Positions 56,242-64,000 of a stretch of DNA of 64,000 nucleotides are shown one piece after another. This stretch comes from Pseudomonas sp. DY-1 (lineage in GTDB: Bacteria > Pseudomonadota > Gammaproteobacteria > Pseudomonadales > Pseudomonadaceae): positions 4,874,001 through 4,938,000 of the forward strand of contig NZ_CP032616.1 in NCBI RefSeq assembly GCF_003626975.1, read 5' to 3'. How positions within the stretch are numbered: the first letter of the stretch is position 1; each line of letters opens with the position of its first letter. The notes beneath the pieces were generated by a model. The model made no database searches. It saw only the letters and a list, made by a program, of their open reading frames with translations, and was not told the origin of the DNA. The position numbers and the translations under genes are program-made.

Positions 56242-57942
56242 ATGCGCAGCCTTCATCGACAGCGCGGCGCCATTGGCCTGATGGCGACTGCGACCTTGCT
56301 GATGGCAATGATGCTGCTGGCTCTCACCGTCGATGCCGGGCGGTTGTACTTCGAGACGCGCAAACTGCAGCGGGTGGCGGATATGGCCGCCATGGAGAGC
56401 GCCTCACGGTCCGGACTCTGCGGCACTACCGCGGCCTCCGACGTGCTGGCCCTGGCCAACACCGCTGCGGCGCGGCATGGCTACGCCGGCAATCTGGGGG
56501 CAGGTCAGAACAGCGTTGGCCTCGGCTACGTCACCCTCAATGGCACAGAGGAGCGCAGGGTGTTCACGGCGTCGGCATCCCGTGCCGAAGCCGTGCGTGT
56601 GCTCGCAACTGAAGATGTGCCGGCCAGCCTGGTGCTGGGTGGGCTCTGGGGGGAGCGCCTGATACTCCAGGCCGAGGCTGTCGCGCAGCGTCCGGCCCTG
56701 GCCGCCTTTTCGCTGGGCAGTGGTCTGGCTTCCCTCGACAGCCAGCAGTCATCGGTACTCAACTCGCTGCTGGGCGGAATGCTCGGCACTACCCTGAGCC
56801 TCGATGCCGTCGCCTATCAGGGCCTGGCCAATGCTCGCCTGAATCTGCTGGAACTCAACCGCAATCTGCCGTCGGCCGCGCAGGTGGACCTTTCCGCTGG
56901 CGATGTGGAGCAACTTCTGGACAGCCGTATGACCCTCGACCAGGTGCTGGACGCCACGGTCGCTGCCGCCAATGCCCGCGAAACCCTGGCGGTGGACGTG
57001 CGCAGCGGCCTGAACAGCCTGACGAATGTGACCCTCGGCGCCACCGAGGTGAAGCTGGCGGACATCCTCGATGTGGTGACACCCGTCAACGGTGGCCAGC
57101 AGGCGCTGCGTACCGATCTCAGCGTCCTCGATCTCGTCACGGCCCTGGCGTTTCTGGCCAACAAGGCGCATGCGGTGGATGTGGCGTTGGGGGTGAACCT
57201 GGGATTGGCCAATCTCGGCTTGAAGCTTTATGTCATTGAACCGCCAAAGCTGGCTGTGGGGCTGCCCGGCACCGACGCAAACGGGAACTGGCGCACGCAA
57301 GCGAAAACGGCACAGATAAGGTTGGAAGTGGGCGGGAAGGTGAATGTCGTGGCGGCAGAGGTGGACCTCGCCCTGAGCCTGACTGTGGCCCAGGGCTGGG
57401 CTGCGCTTCAGTCCATCGACTGCGGAAGCATCCTGCCCGGTAGCCGCCAGGTTTCCATCCTGGCGAAGCCGGGAGTCGCCGACTTGAGGCTCGGGCGCTA
57501 CAGCCAGATCAGCGGCGCGAATCCGACTGTGAATCCCGTGGGGGTGAATCTCAATATTCCACTTTTGCCCAGCACCCTGCTGTCCATCTCTGGAGCCGCC
57601 AACATAGCCCCCGGACAACAGACGCCCGTGGACTTCTCGGTGACGCCCAGCCAGCCGCTGCCTCAACTGCAGCGAGTAGCCTCACCGGCTGCAGGATCAC
57701 TCTCCCAAGGCGTTTCGCAGCTGAGCAGCAGCATGGATGTCGAACTGCTCAATGGATGTGGACTGCTTTGCTACCTGCTCACCCCGACGCTGAATGCCTT
57801 GATTCCGACGCTGACGCCGCTGATCGCTTCTCTCGGCCAGGTCGTACTGGAACCTGTCCTGAAGCTGCTCGGCATTGAGCTTGGCTATGTCGACGTGCGT
57901 CTGCTCGACCTGGATACCCCGGCGCCGCAGTTGATGCTCTGA
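56242..57942 (+). CDS. tadG: Tad pilus protein TadG
   Basis: 566 residues. N-terminal TadE/G-like membrane segment (QRGAIGLMATATLLMAMMLLALTVDAGRLYFETRKLQRVADMAA) with the usual DAGR...LQ.VADMAA motif, then a large periplasmic region. Members anchor or modify the pilus base or act as pseudopilin-like parts. ATG 56242 has GAGG 6 nt upstream; a GTG at 56230 overlapping the DUF3613 stop would add four residues. Last gene of the rcpC operon. Confidence 0.92.
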   Translation: MRSLHRQRGAIGLMATATLLMAMMLLALTVDAGRLYFETRKLQRVADMAAMESASRSGLCGTTAASDVLALANTAAARHGYAGNLGAGQNSVGLGYVTLNGTEERRVFTASASRAEAVRVLATEDVPASLVLGGLWGERLILQAEAVAQRPALAAFSLGSGLASLDSQQSSVLNSLLGGMLGTTLSLDAVAYQGLANARLNLLELNRNLPSAAQVDLSAGDVEQLLDSRMTLDQVLDATVAAANARETLAVDVRSGLNSLTNVTLGATEVKLADILDVVTPVNGGQQALRTDLSVLDLVTALAFLANKAHAVDVALGVNLGLANLGLKLYVIEPPKLAVGLPGTDANGNWRTQAKTAQIRLEVGGKVNVVAAEVDLALSLTVAQGWAALQSIDCGSILPGSRQVSILAKPGVADLRLGRYSQISGANPTVNPVGVNLNIPLLPSTLLSISGAANIAPGQQTPVDFSVTPSQPLPQLQRVASPAAGSLSQGVSQLSSSMDVELLNGCGLLCYLLTPTLNALIPTLTPLIASLGQVVLEPVLKLLGIELGYVDVRLLDLDTPAPQLML

Positions 57943-57981
57943 GTCGAGATGAGGGCAGGTCGCGGTCTACCACCGTCGGCC

Positions 57982-58072
57982 CCCTCTCTCTGCGAGAGGG
58001 TTGGGTTGAGGGCGCGGGGCGATGCCGGGGCGCGGGGGGAGACCTTCGGCTTCCTTGGCGAATGAATTCGCC
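57982..58072. repeat. Intergenic dispersed repeat, copy 2
   Basis: CCCTCTC/GAGAGGG hairpin (57982-58000) and GGCGAATGAATTCGCC (58057-58072), the same two modules as at 1011-1069 with a longer middle. Fills the tadG-pprB convergent gap. Confidence 0.6.
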
Positions 58073-58155
58073 CCTACAGGATCAGTGCCCGATTGGGATG
58101 GCCAGCCAACAGCCCTACCTTCCCGGGAGCTGACACGAAGTCTCCTCGCAAGCTC

Positions 58156-58908
58156 TCAATGCGCCATCTGCGGCCGCCGCGCTGGCGGCGCCATGGCCAG
58201 GGCGAGCTGGGTGCGGTTGTGCATATGGGTCAGCCGCAGGATCTGCGACACATAGAGTTTCACGGTGTTTTCCGTCAGCCCCAGTTCGCAGGCTGTCTGG
58301 TAGTTGGTCATGCCCTTGCCCACGAGCTTGGCCACTTCGAGCTGGCGCGGCGAGAGTTTGTCGAACGGAGGTTGTACGCCCTGGAACTCCAAGGGCTGCG
58401 GGCTGTGATCGACGGGGCCGCGGCGGCGTTTGTTGATGTCGTGGTACAGCTCGTCGATGGATTCTGCGAGGGTGCGCAGCTTGCTGTTCAGCAGGGCGAG
58501 TTCCATGTTGTCGTGGCGACGCTGTTGCAGGCGTTCTTCCAGACGGCGTACGGCGCGCAGTACGTGCTCCGGATCGATGGGCTTCTGGTAGTAGTCGGCG
58601 ACGCCGGCGCGCATCGCCTCTATCACATCTCGAGGCTCGGCCTGGCCGGTGAATATGATGGCTTCGAAGGCGCGGCTGGCGCTCTGACGCTCTATTTCCT
58701 GGACCAGGGCGATGCCATCCAGCTCCGGCATGTGCAGGTCGCAGAGCAGGATGCCGATGTCTAGATCTTCATGAAATCGCCGGAGGGCGTCGAGGCTGGA
58801 AGTGCAGCCGACACAGCGGTAACCGCAACTTTCGAGGAATTCCTGGAGTTCGACGACTATGGCTTCATCGTCGTCCACGACGAGCAGGGTGCAAGGTTGA
58901 GAATCCAT
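58156..58908 (-). CDS. pprB: Response regulator PprB
   Basis: 250 residues. N-terminal receiver (5-120) with LLVVDDDEA and phospho-acceptor in LLCDLHMPELDG, a linker helix, and a C-terminal LuxR-type helix-turn-helix (about 185-245; LSPRQLEVAKLVGKGMTNYQTACELGLTENTVKLYVSQIL). In P. aeruginosa PprB with kinase PprA activates the Tad, CupE and BapA surface structures. Start 58908 has GGAAGG about 8 nt upstream; an upstream start at 58941 would add 11 residues. Confidence 0.94.
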   Translation of the reverse strand: MDSQPCTLLVVDDDEAIVVELQEFLESCGYRCVGCTSSLDALRRFHEDLDIGILLCDLHMPELDGIALVQEIERQSASRAFEAIIFTGQAEPRDVIEAMRAGVADYYQKPIDPEHVLRAVRRLEERLQQRRHDNMELALLNSKLRTLAESIDELYHDINKRRRGPVDHSPQPLEFQGVQPPFDKLSPRQLEVAKLVGKGMTNYQTACELGLTENTVKLYVSQILRLTHMHNRTQLALAMAPPARRPQMAH

Positions 58909-58991
58909 GTTCAGCCTTCCAATGCGAGCGATACGGGCCATTGATGCCTGCGCTCCCCCAACCCGGCACGCGGGATTTGGAACGGTGGTGC

Positions 58992-59018
58992 AGCACTTTA
59001 CGAAAGATATAGCACTTT
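58992..59018 (-). promoter_or_regulatory. Direct repeats upstream of pprB
   Basis: AAAGTGCT occurs twice on the minus strand (59018-59011 and 58999-58992), 19 nt apart, 84-110 nt upstream of the pprB ATG. About two helical turns apart, as expected for tandem activator binding. Confidence 0.35.
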
Positions 59019-59040
59019 CATATCACCGCTGTGCTGTTTG

Positions 59041-59505
59041 TCAGACAAAAAATGCCATCAGGCTGCCGGCAAACAGGAAAGGGCCATACGGGTAGCGGTG
59101 GACGCGCTCCGGAGCGATCTGGGCGAGTGTCTGGCGAAAGCTCGTGGGCAGCGCTGGCCAGAGCGGGCGCGAGAGGGTGGCCCAGGATAGATAGGCAAGG
59201 CCGGCACCGACCAGGCAATACAGGGTGAACAGGCTGTTGCTGCACAATGCGATGCCCACCAGCAGTTTCACGTCGGCGGCCCCCAGCTTGCCAAGCCACC
59301 AGCCGGGCAGGGTCAGTAGCAGGGCAAGGCCGGCAGCAGCGAGGGCCTGGCTCGGTGTCGCGCCCAGCAGGGTCTCTCCGCGCAGCAGCAGGTAGAGCAG
59401 GGCGACAGCGCTGCCGCCGAAGGTGAGCCAGTTGGAAATGCGCCGCTGTCGGATGTCCTGCAAGGCGCAAAGGGCGATCCAGAAAAGCACGGGGAGGGCC
59501 GACAT
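59041..59505 (-). CDS. fppA: Flp prepilin peptidase FppA
   Basis: 154-residue inner-membrane aspartic protease (A24, CpaA/TadV type) that cleaves the Flp leader. Six hydrophobic helices. First catalytic Asp is in CALQDIRQRRISN; the second is in LGAADVKLL, where the usual GxGD reads GAAD. Start at 59505 (MSALPVLFW) places the first helix at the N-terminus; a GTG at 59547 would add 14 polar residues. Separated from pprB by 132 nt on the same strand; diverges from tadF. Confidence 0.92.
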   Translation of the reverse strand: MSALPVLFWIALCALQDIRQRRISNWLTFGGSAVALLYLLLRGETLLGATPSQALAAAGLALLLTLPGWWLGKLGAADVKLLVGIALCSNSLFTLYCLVGAGLAYLSWATLSRPLWPALPTSFRQTLAQIAPERVHRYPYGPFLFAGSLMAFFV

Positions 59506-59618
59506 GAAATTTCCGTTGCGTCCGAAAAGTCCTTCTATGCTGCTCACTGTGTAGCCGATTCTTTGGAAGGCAGCTGAGTATTTCTGCCGCAGTGCGGCCG
59601 CCAGTCAGGAAGGTTTCA

Positions 59619-60074
59619 ATGAGAAAAGGGGTTGCGCCGCGCTTCGCCAGGCAGCAGAAGGGTGCTGCCGCGATCGAGTTTTCCCTGGTTTTCGTCATCT
59701 TCTTCGCAATCTTCTACGGCGTGGTCAGCTATTGCCTGCCGCTGTTGATGCTGCAGTCCTTCAATGAAGCCTCGGCCGATGCCGTGCGCCGTGCTGTTTC
59801 GATCAACCCCGAGTCCACTAACTTCCTCACGCTGGCCACCGCCGAGGCCAATACCGCGGTCTCCCAGAAGCTCGCCTGGTTGCCGGCCAGCGTACGCGGC
59901 AACCTGCCAGCGCCGGCGGTCACCCTCAGCGGCGGTGTGCTTACCGTGCGCATTGCCTATCCCTATGAGACCCGGCCGGTCGTGCCTTTCCTGGTGCTGC
60001 CGGGGATCGGGCGGGTGCCGCGCCTGCCGGCCGAGCTGGCGGCACAGTCCAGCCTTCGGGTACAGAATCCGTGA
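59619..60074 (+). CDS. tadF: Tad pseudopilin TadF
   Basis: 151 residues of the TadE/TadF minor-pilin family. Basic leader then QQKGAAAIEFSLVFVIFFAIFYGVVSY, with cleavage likely after the Gly and Glu at +5 (G|AAAIEF), making it an FppA substrate. ATG 59619 has AGGAAGG 5 nt upstream. The pprA reading frame begins at or just after its stop, so tadF and pprA are likely coupled. Confidence 0.92.
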   Translation: MRKGVAPRFARQQKGAAAIEFSLVFVIFFAIFYGVVSYCLPLLMLQSFNEASADAVRRAVSINPESTNFLTLATAEANTAVSQKLAWLPASVRGNLPAPAVTLSGGVLTVRIAYPYETRPVVPFLVLPGIGRVPRLPAELAAQSSLRVQNP

Positions 60075-60082
60075 GGCTGGGC

Positions 60083-62854
60083 ATGGATACCGTGGCAGAA
60101 CAGTTGGGCTCATCGAGTCAGGCCTTGATCCAGGCGGCCCGCAGCACCCCATCCAGCCTGCTGCTGGCGCTGGACGCCCAGGGCCGAGTAATGGGCATAG
60201 CCGGGGCCCTGGGATTGCGTCTCGGCCGTTCGGCCAGCGGCCAGAGCCTACCGCTTTCGAGCTTCGTCAGTGGCCACTGCGCAGCGCTGTTGCAGGGGGC
60301 GCCGGACCAATGGGGCAGCGATTGCCTCGACCTGGATTTCATCTGCACTGACGGCCATTTGCTGCACGCTCGCGGCTGGCTTACCGCCACCCGTGACGGC
60401 TGGCTGCTGCAGGCCCTGGATATCAGCGACCTGATTCGGCACCAGCAATCGGGTGATCTGCGCCGACAGGCGCTGCTCCATGCCGGGCAAGCAGCGGAGC
60501 ACCTGCGCCTGGCCAGCCCGGCCATGCTGCCGCAGGTTGCCAACGAGCTGCTGGAAGCGATCGCCTTGCGCTGGCGGGTACCCTGCATGGCACTGGCGTT
60601 GTACCTGCCGGGCGGGCAAGGCTGGCAGGTTTACGCCCAATACCGCAGCCACGGGGCGCCCGGCCTCTGGCAGGAAGGGCAGCGTTTGGGGCAGGAACTT
60701 GCCGATCTGCATGGTCGTGCCCCGCAACGCTGGAACTGGTCCCAGCTGTCGCAGCATCCGCGGCTATTCGCGTTGCTGGGCGATGGTCCGGCCTATCTGG
60801 TGCCCTATGTGGAACTCACCGGTGTCAGCGCCTGGTTATTCTGTGCACCGTTCGAACCCGATCCCCATGCTGCCTTGGGCGACGCCGAATGGCAGCAGAT
60901 CTGTGCGCAGCTCGCCGGCTCCCTGCTGACGCGGCTGCGGGAGCAGAGCCAGCGTCACGAGGGGGGGCGTCTGGATGCATTGCAAGGGCTGCTGGGCGCG
61001 GGCTGGTGGGAGTACTTGCCCGCCTCCAGGGAGGTATTGCTGGCACCCGCGCTGGCGCGGGCCTGGCAGGCAGACGACCAGGACCGGCTGCCACTGGAAA
61101 ACTGGTTGCAGCGGGTCCACCCGGCCGACCGCGACGAGTTCCGCGCTCGGCTGCGCGCCAGCGAGCTGAATGGCCAGGGATTCACCCAATGCGTGCGCCT
61201 GTACATGCCGGGCGCGCAGGAGGGCGCGATCTGGCATCGGCTCCAGGCCCGGGTACAAGGTCCGGCGTCCCAGCCACGGGTGTTCGGATTCTTGCTCGAC
61301 ATCAGTGACATCAAGGCACAGGAAGCCAGCGCGGCGGCCGCCCATGCACGCCTGCGCAACCTGATCGCCAGTGCCCCAGCGGTTACCTACGTGCAGCGTT
61401 ACGACGACGGTGCACTGTTGCCGGAGTTCTGCAGCGACAGCCTGGGCCCAATGCTCGGCTGGTCCCTGGCGGAGCTGCAGCAGGGAGGGCTGGCCGAACG
61501 TGTCCACCCGGAAGATCACGAGATTTTCTTTACCCGCACCCGCAACCTGCTGCGCGAGGGTCAGGTCAGCTGCCGCTACCGCCTGCGTGACCGCCAGGGC
61601 AACTACCACTGGCTGCTGGACGAAGCCCGCCTGCTGCGCAACGAACTGGGCCAGCCCCTGGAGGCGGTAGGCATCTGGCTGGACGTGACGGAAGCCACCC
61701 TGGCCGCCGAGCGAGTGCGCGAGAGCGAGGAGCGCTATCGCATCCTGGTGGAGGATTCGCCAGCGATGATCTGTCGCTACACCCCCGACCTGGTGCTGCG
61801 CTTCGCCAACCGGCCGCTGGCGGACTACCTGGAATGTCGACCGGAGGATGTGGCTGGCACCAACCTCGGCGCCTGGCTCTCCGACGAGCAGCGCCAGACC
61901 TTCCAGGAGCGGCTGATCGGCCTCACGCCGGAGCAGCCGGTGAGCACCGCCGAAATCTGCCTGCAGTTGCCCGGCCGCGAGCACGCCTGGTGGATCTGGG
62001 CAGACCGTGGCGTATTCGACGAGCATGGCCGCCTTCTGGAAGTTCAGGCGGTTGGGCGCGACAACACCGAGGTGCGCAAGGCCCAGCAGCAGCTCTACCA
62101 GGGCGCCAAGATGGCCACTCTGGGCGAGATGGCTACCGGCCTTGCCCATGAGATGAACCAGCCCCTGAACGTGATGCGCATGGCGGTGGCCAATGTGCTC
62201 AAGCGTCTGGCCAGCGACGAGGTGCAGGTGGATTACCTGCGCGACAAGTTGCTGCGCATCGAGGCCCAGGTGCAGCGCGCGGCGCGCATCGTCGACCACA
62301 TGCGCGTCTTCGGCCGACGCTCGGACGTGGAGCAGCAGCTGTTCGATCCACGCCAGGCGGTCGAGGGAGCCTTGTCGCTGCTCTCCGACGGGCTACGTGG
62401 CAAGGGCGTGGACGTGCGTCTCGTCCTGGGCGAACAAAGCTTCGCCGTGCGCGGATTTGCCGACCAGCTTGAACAGGTCCTGATCAACCTCATGGTCAAT
62501 GCCCGCGACGCGATGCTGAGCAAGAAGGAAAAGGAGCCGGACTTCACTCCGGCCATCATCGTCGGGCTGGAGCCTCGCGGTGCCTGGGTGGAACTGCGCG
62601 TGGAGGACAATGGCGGGGGAATCGACCCGCGCTTGCTGGAGAAGATCTTCGAACCCTTCTTCACCACCAAGCCGGTGGGCAAGGGCACTGGCCTTGGGTT
62701 GTCGGTGAGCTACGGCATCGTCCAGCAGATGGGCGGACGCCTCAGCGTCGAGAATGCTGCCGAGGGGGCCTGTTTCCGTATCGCACTGCCGTTGCTCGAG
62801 GCATCAGCGGGGGATGCCCGCCTGGTCGAAGGCGGCACAGTGGTCGCCGGTTAG
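60083..62854 (+). CDS. pprA: Sensor histidine kinase PprA
   Basis: 923 residues, no clear membrane helix. N-terminal region with a PAS-like segment and a GAF-like segment (about 15-300), then three PAS domains (about 310-420, 425-545, 550-675) and a kinase core: HisKA with H689 in [15 protein letters not shown], HATPase with [19 protein letters not shown] and [15 protein letters not shown]. It should phosphorylate PprB. ATG 60083 has GAGG 6 nt upstream; a GTG at 60071 overlapping the tadF stop would add four residues. PAS content suggests an intracellular or redox signal. Confidence 0.93.
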   Translation: MDTVAEQLGSSSQALIQAARSTPSSLLLALDAQGRVMGIAGALGLRLGRSASGQSLPLSSFVSGHCAALLQGAPDQWGSDCLDLDFICTDGHLLHARGWLTATRDGWLLQALDISDLIRHQQSGDLRRQALLHAGQAAEHLRLASPAMLPQVANELLEAIALRWRVPCMALALYLPGGQGWQVYAQYRSHGAPGLWQEGQRLGQELADLHGRAPQRWNWSQLSQHPRLFALLGDGPAYLVPYVELTGVSAWLFCAPFEPDPHAALGDAEWQQICAQLAGSLLTRLREQSQRHEGGRLDALQGLLGAGWWEYLPASREVLLAPALARAWQADDQDRLPLENWLQRVHPADRDEFRARLRASELNGQGFTQCVRLYMPGAQEGAIWHRLQARVQGPASQPRVFGFLLDISDIKAQEASAAAAHARLRNLIASAPAVTYVQRYDDGALLPEFCSDSLGPMLGWSLAELQQGGLAERVHPEDHEIFFTRTRNLLREGQVSCRYRLRDRQGNYHWLLDEARLLRNELGQPLEAVGIWLDVTEATLAAERVRESEERYRILVEDSPAMICRYTPDLVLRFANRPLADYLECRPEDVAGTNLGAWLSDEQRQTFQERLIGLTPEQPVSTAEICLQLPGREHAWWIWADRGVFDEHGRLLEVQAVGRDNTEVRKAQQQLYQGAKMATLGEMATGLAHEMNQPLNVMRMAVANVLKRLASDEVQVDYLRDKLLRIEAQVQRAARIVDHMRVFGRRSDVEQQLFDPRQAVEGALSLLSDGLRGKGVDVRLVLGEQSFAVRGFADQLEQVLINLMVNARDAMLSKKEKEPDFTPAIIVGLEPRGAWVELRVEDNGGGIDPRLLEKIFEPFFTTKPVGKGTGLGLSVSYGIVQQMGGRLSVENAAEGACFRIALPLLEASAGDARLVEGGTVVAG

Positions 62855-62984
62855 CAACTGGCCTGGCCCGATGCGACATCCCGACCTGGTCGCCCCTGTG
62901 GCATTACCTCCGAACCTGACTACCCTTTCATTGGATATGCCTGGCGATTTAGCAGGCACCGTCTGCCTGATGAGGGAGAACACG

Positions 62985-64000
62985 ATGGACATGAATCGTC
63001 GTCAGTTCTTCAAGGTCTGTGCCGTGGGCCTTGGAGGATCGAGCCTGGCGGCTCTGGGGGTAGCGCCCCCGGAAGCTTTCGCCGACCAGGTGCGCCATTT
63101 CAAACTGGCGCGCACTGTCGAGACGCGCAACACCTGCCCATACTGCTCGGTCGGCTGCGGCCTGATCATGTACAGCCAGGGCGACGCGGCGAAAAACGTC
63201 GCGCAGAACATCATCCATATCGAAGGCGATGCGGATCACCCGGTGAACCGTGGAACCCTCTGCCCGAAGGGCGCCGGTCTGCTGGACTTCGTCCACAGCC
63301 CCAACCGACTCAAGTACCCGGAGATTCGCGAGCCCGGCTCCAGCGAGTGGAAGCGCATCGAGTGGGATGACGCCCTCGATCGCATCGCCAAGCTGATGAA
63401 GGCCGACCGCGACGCCAACTTCGTCGAGAAGAACGACCAGGGCCAGACGGTGAACCGCTGGCTGACCACGGGCTTCCTCGCGGCGTCGGCGTCCTCCAAC
63501 GAGGCCGGTTACATCACCCACAAGGTGGTGCGTTCCCTTGGCATGCTGGGGTTCGATAACCAAGCGCGTGTCTGACATGGCCCGACGGTGGCAGGTCTTG
63601 CCCCGACGTTTGGCCGTGGAGCCATGACGAACCACTGGACCGACATCAAGAATGCCGATCTGGTGCTGATCATGGGTGGCAACGCCGCCGAAGCCCACCC
63701 TTGTGGATTCAAGTGGGTCACCGAAGCCAAGGCGCACAACAACGCCCGGTTGATCGTGGTCGATCCGCGCTTCACCCGTTCGGCCTCCGTTGCCGACTAC
63801 TACGCGCCGATCCGCACTGGCACCGATATCGCCTTCCTCGGTGGACTGATCAACTACCTGATCAGCCAGGACAAGATCCAGCACGAGTACGTGCGCAACT
63901 ACACCGACGCGCCCTTCATCGTGAACGACGGCTTCACCTTCCAGGACGGCCTGTTCAGCGGCTACGACGAAGCCAAGCGCGCCTACCCCGACAAGTCCAC
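62985..64000 (+). CDS. fdnG: Formate dehydrogenase, selenocysteine catalytic subunit (3' truncated by window edge)
   Basis: Oxidises formate to CO2 in the periplasm and passes electrons to the FdnH/I subunits. Tat signal MNRRQFFKVCAVGLGGSSLAALG, then the [4Fe-4S] cysteines NTCPYCSVGCGLIMY and TLCPKG, and the molybdopterin domain. The frame meets UGA at 63573-63575 (codon 197) in NQARV-U-HGPTVAGLAPTFGRGAM, the position of selenocysteine in E. coli FdnG (Sec196); family sequence continues in frame after it to the window end. ATG 62985 has AGGGAG 6-7 nt upstream. It requires SelA-D and tRNA-Sec elsewhere. In PAO1 this gene is not next to the Tad locus. Confidence 0.95.
63586..63605 (+). promoter_or_regulatory. 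bSECIS element of fdnG
   Basis: Starting 10 nt after the UGA: stem CGG, bulged U (63589), stem GGC, then loop AGGUCU, closing to GCC and CCG. The bulged U and the loop GU (63595-63596) are six nucleotides apart, exactly as U17 and G23-U24 in the E. coli fdhF SECIS that SelB recognises. Confidence 0.88.

Noticed and set aside
58022..58255. Short plus-strand frame between tadG and pprB
   Set aside because: It lies in the dispersed repeat and runs antisense into pprB; no ribosome site or similarity.
63573..63575. fdnG stop codon as a pseudogene or sequencing error
   Set aside because: The UGA is at the conserved selenocysteine position, the frame continues with family sequence, and a bSECIS follows.

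Overview
The window is a GC-rich stretch of a Pseudomonas chromosome, most like the P. aeruginosa lineage. Two blocks match PAO1 gene order as I recall it: retS-purD-purH-fis-dusB-prmA-accC-accB-aroQ-dsbD-ctpL-gcbA-DUF2333-NUDIX-SUI1-speA (PAO1 PA4856 down to PA4839), and the complete Tad/Flp pilus locus with pprAB and fppA (PAO1 PA4306 down to PA4293). The last gene, fdnG, lies elsewhere in PAO1, so the segments between these blocks are joined differently here. No tRNA, rRNA or CRISPR array was seen.

Layout. Positions 1-5.3 kb: the end of a BNR-repeat protein, the hybrid sensor RetS, and purD. 5.5-15.3 kb: a minus-strand housekeeping block (purH, dusB-fis, a zinc-ribbon membrane protein, prmA, aroQ-accB-accC, dsbD). 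15.5-19.2 kb: a CtpL-like chemoreceptor and the GcbA-like diguanylate cyclase. 19.4-24.7 kb: plus-strand genes ending in arginine decarboxylase speA and a flavodoxin-fold oxidoreductase. 24.7-27.6 kb: a DUF2214 membrane protein, a GAF-GGDEF cyclase and a MATE exporter. 27.8-39.2 kb: a bacterial alpha-2-macroglobulin lipoprotein and pbpC, separated by an oppositely oriented 1211-residue repeat/RTX adhesin. 39.3-43.7 kb: a chemoreceptor, a decayed IS1182-like element whose inverted repeat forms the end of a membrane diguanylate cyclase gene, and a small DMT transporter. 43.9-47.7 kb: a glycine-rich lipoprotein followed by a TpsB/ShlB-type outer-membrane transporter. 47.7-62.9 kb: the Tad locus (single-domain response regulator, flp, rcpC-rcpA-tadZ-tadA-tadB-tadC-tadD-DUF3613-tadG, pprB, fppA, tadF, pprA). 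63-64 kb: the start of selenocysteine-containing formate dehydrogenase fdnG, with an in-frame UGA and a bSECIS hairpin.

Much of the accessory content concerns surface attachment: RetS, three GGDEF proteins with active-site and I-site motifs, an RTX adhesin, a Tad pilus with its PprAB regulators, and an outer-membrane transporter paired with a glycine-rich lipoprotein. The most novel candidate is that last pair (43971-47699). It looks like two-partner secretion, but the exported partner is a lipoprotein with GGGTGG-type repeats and no recognisable TPS domain. It sits beside the Tad locus and shares a 10-bp upstream motif with it.
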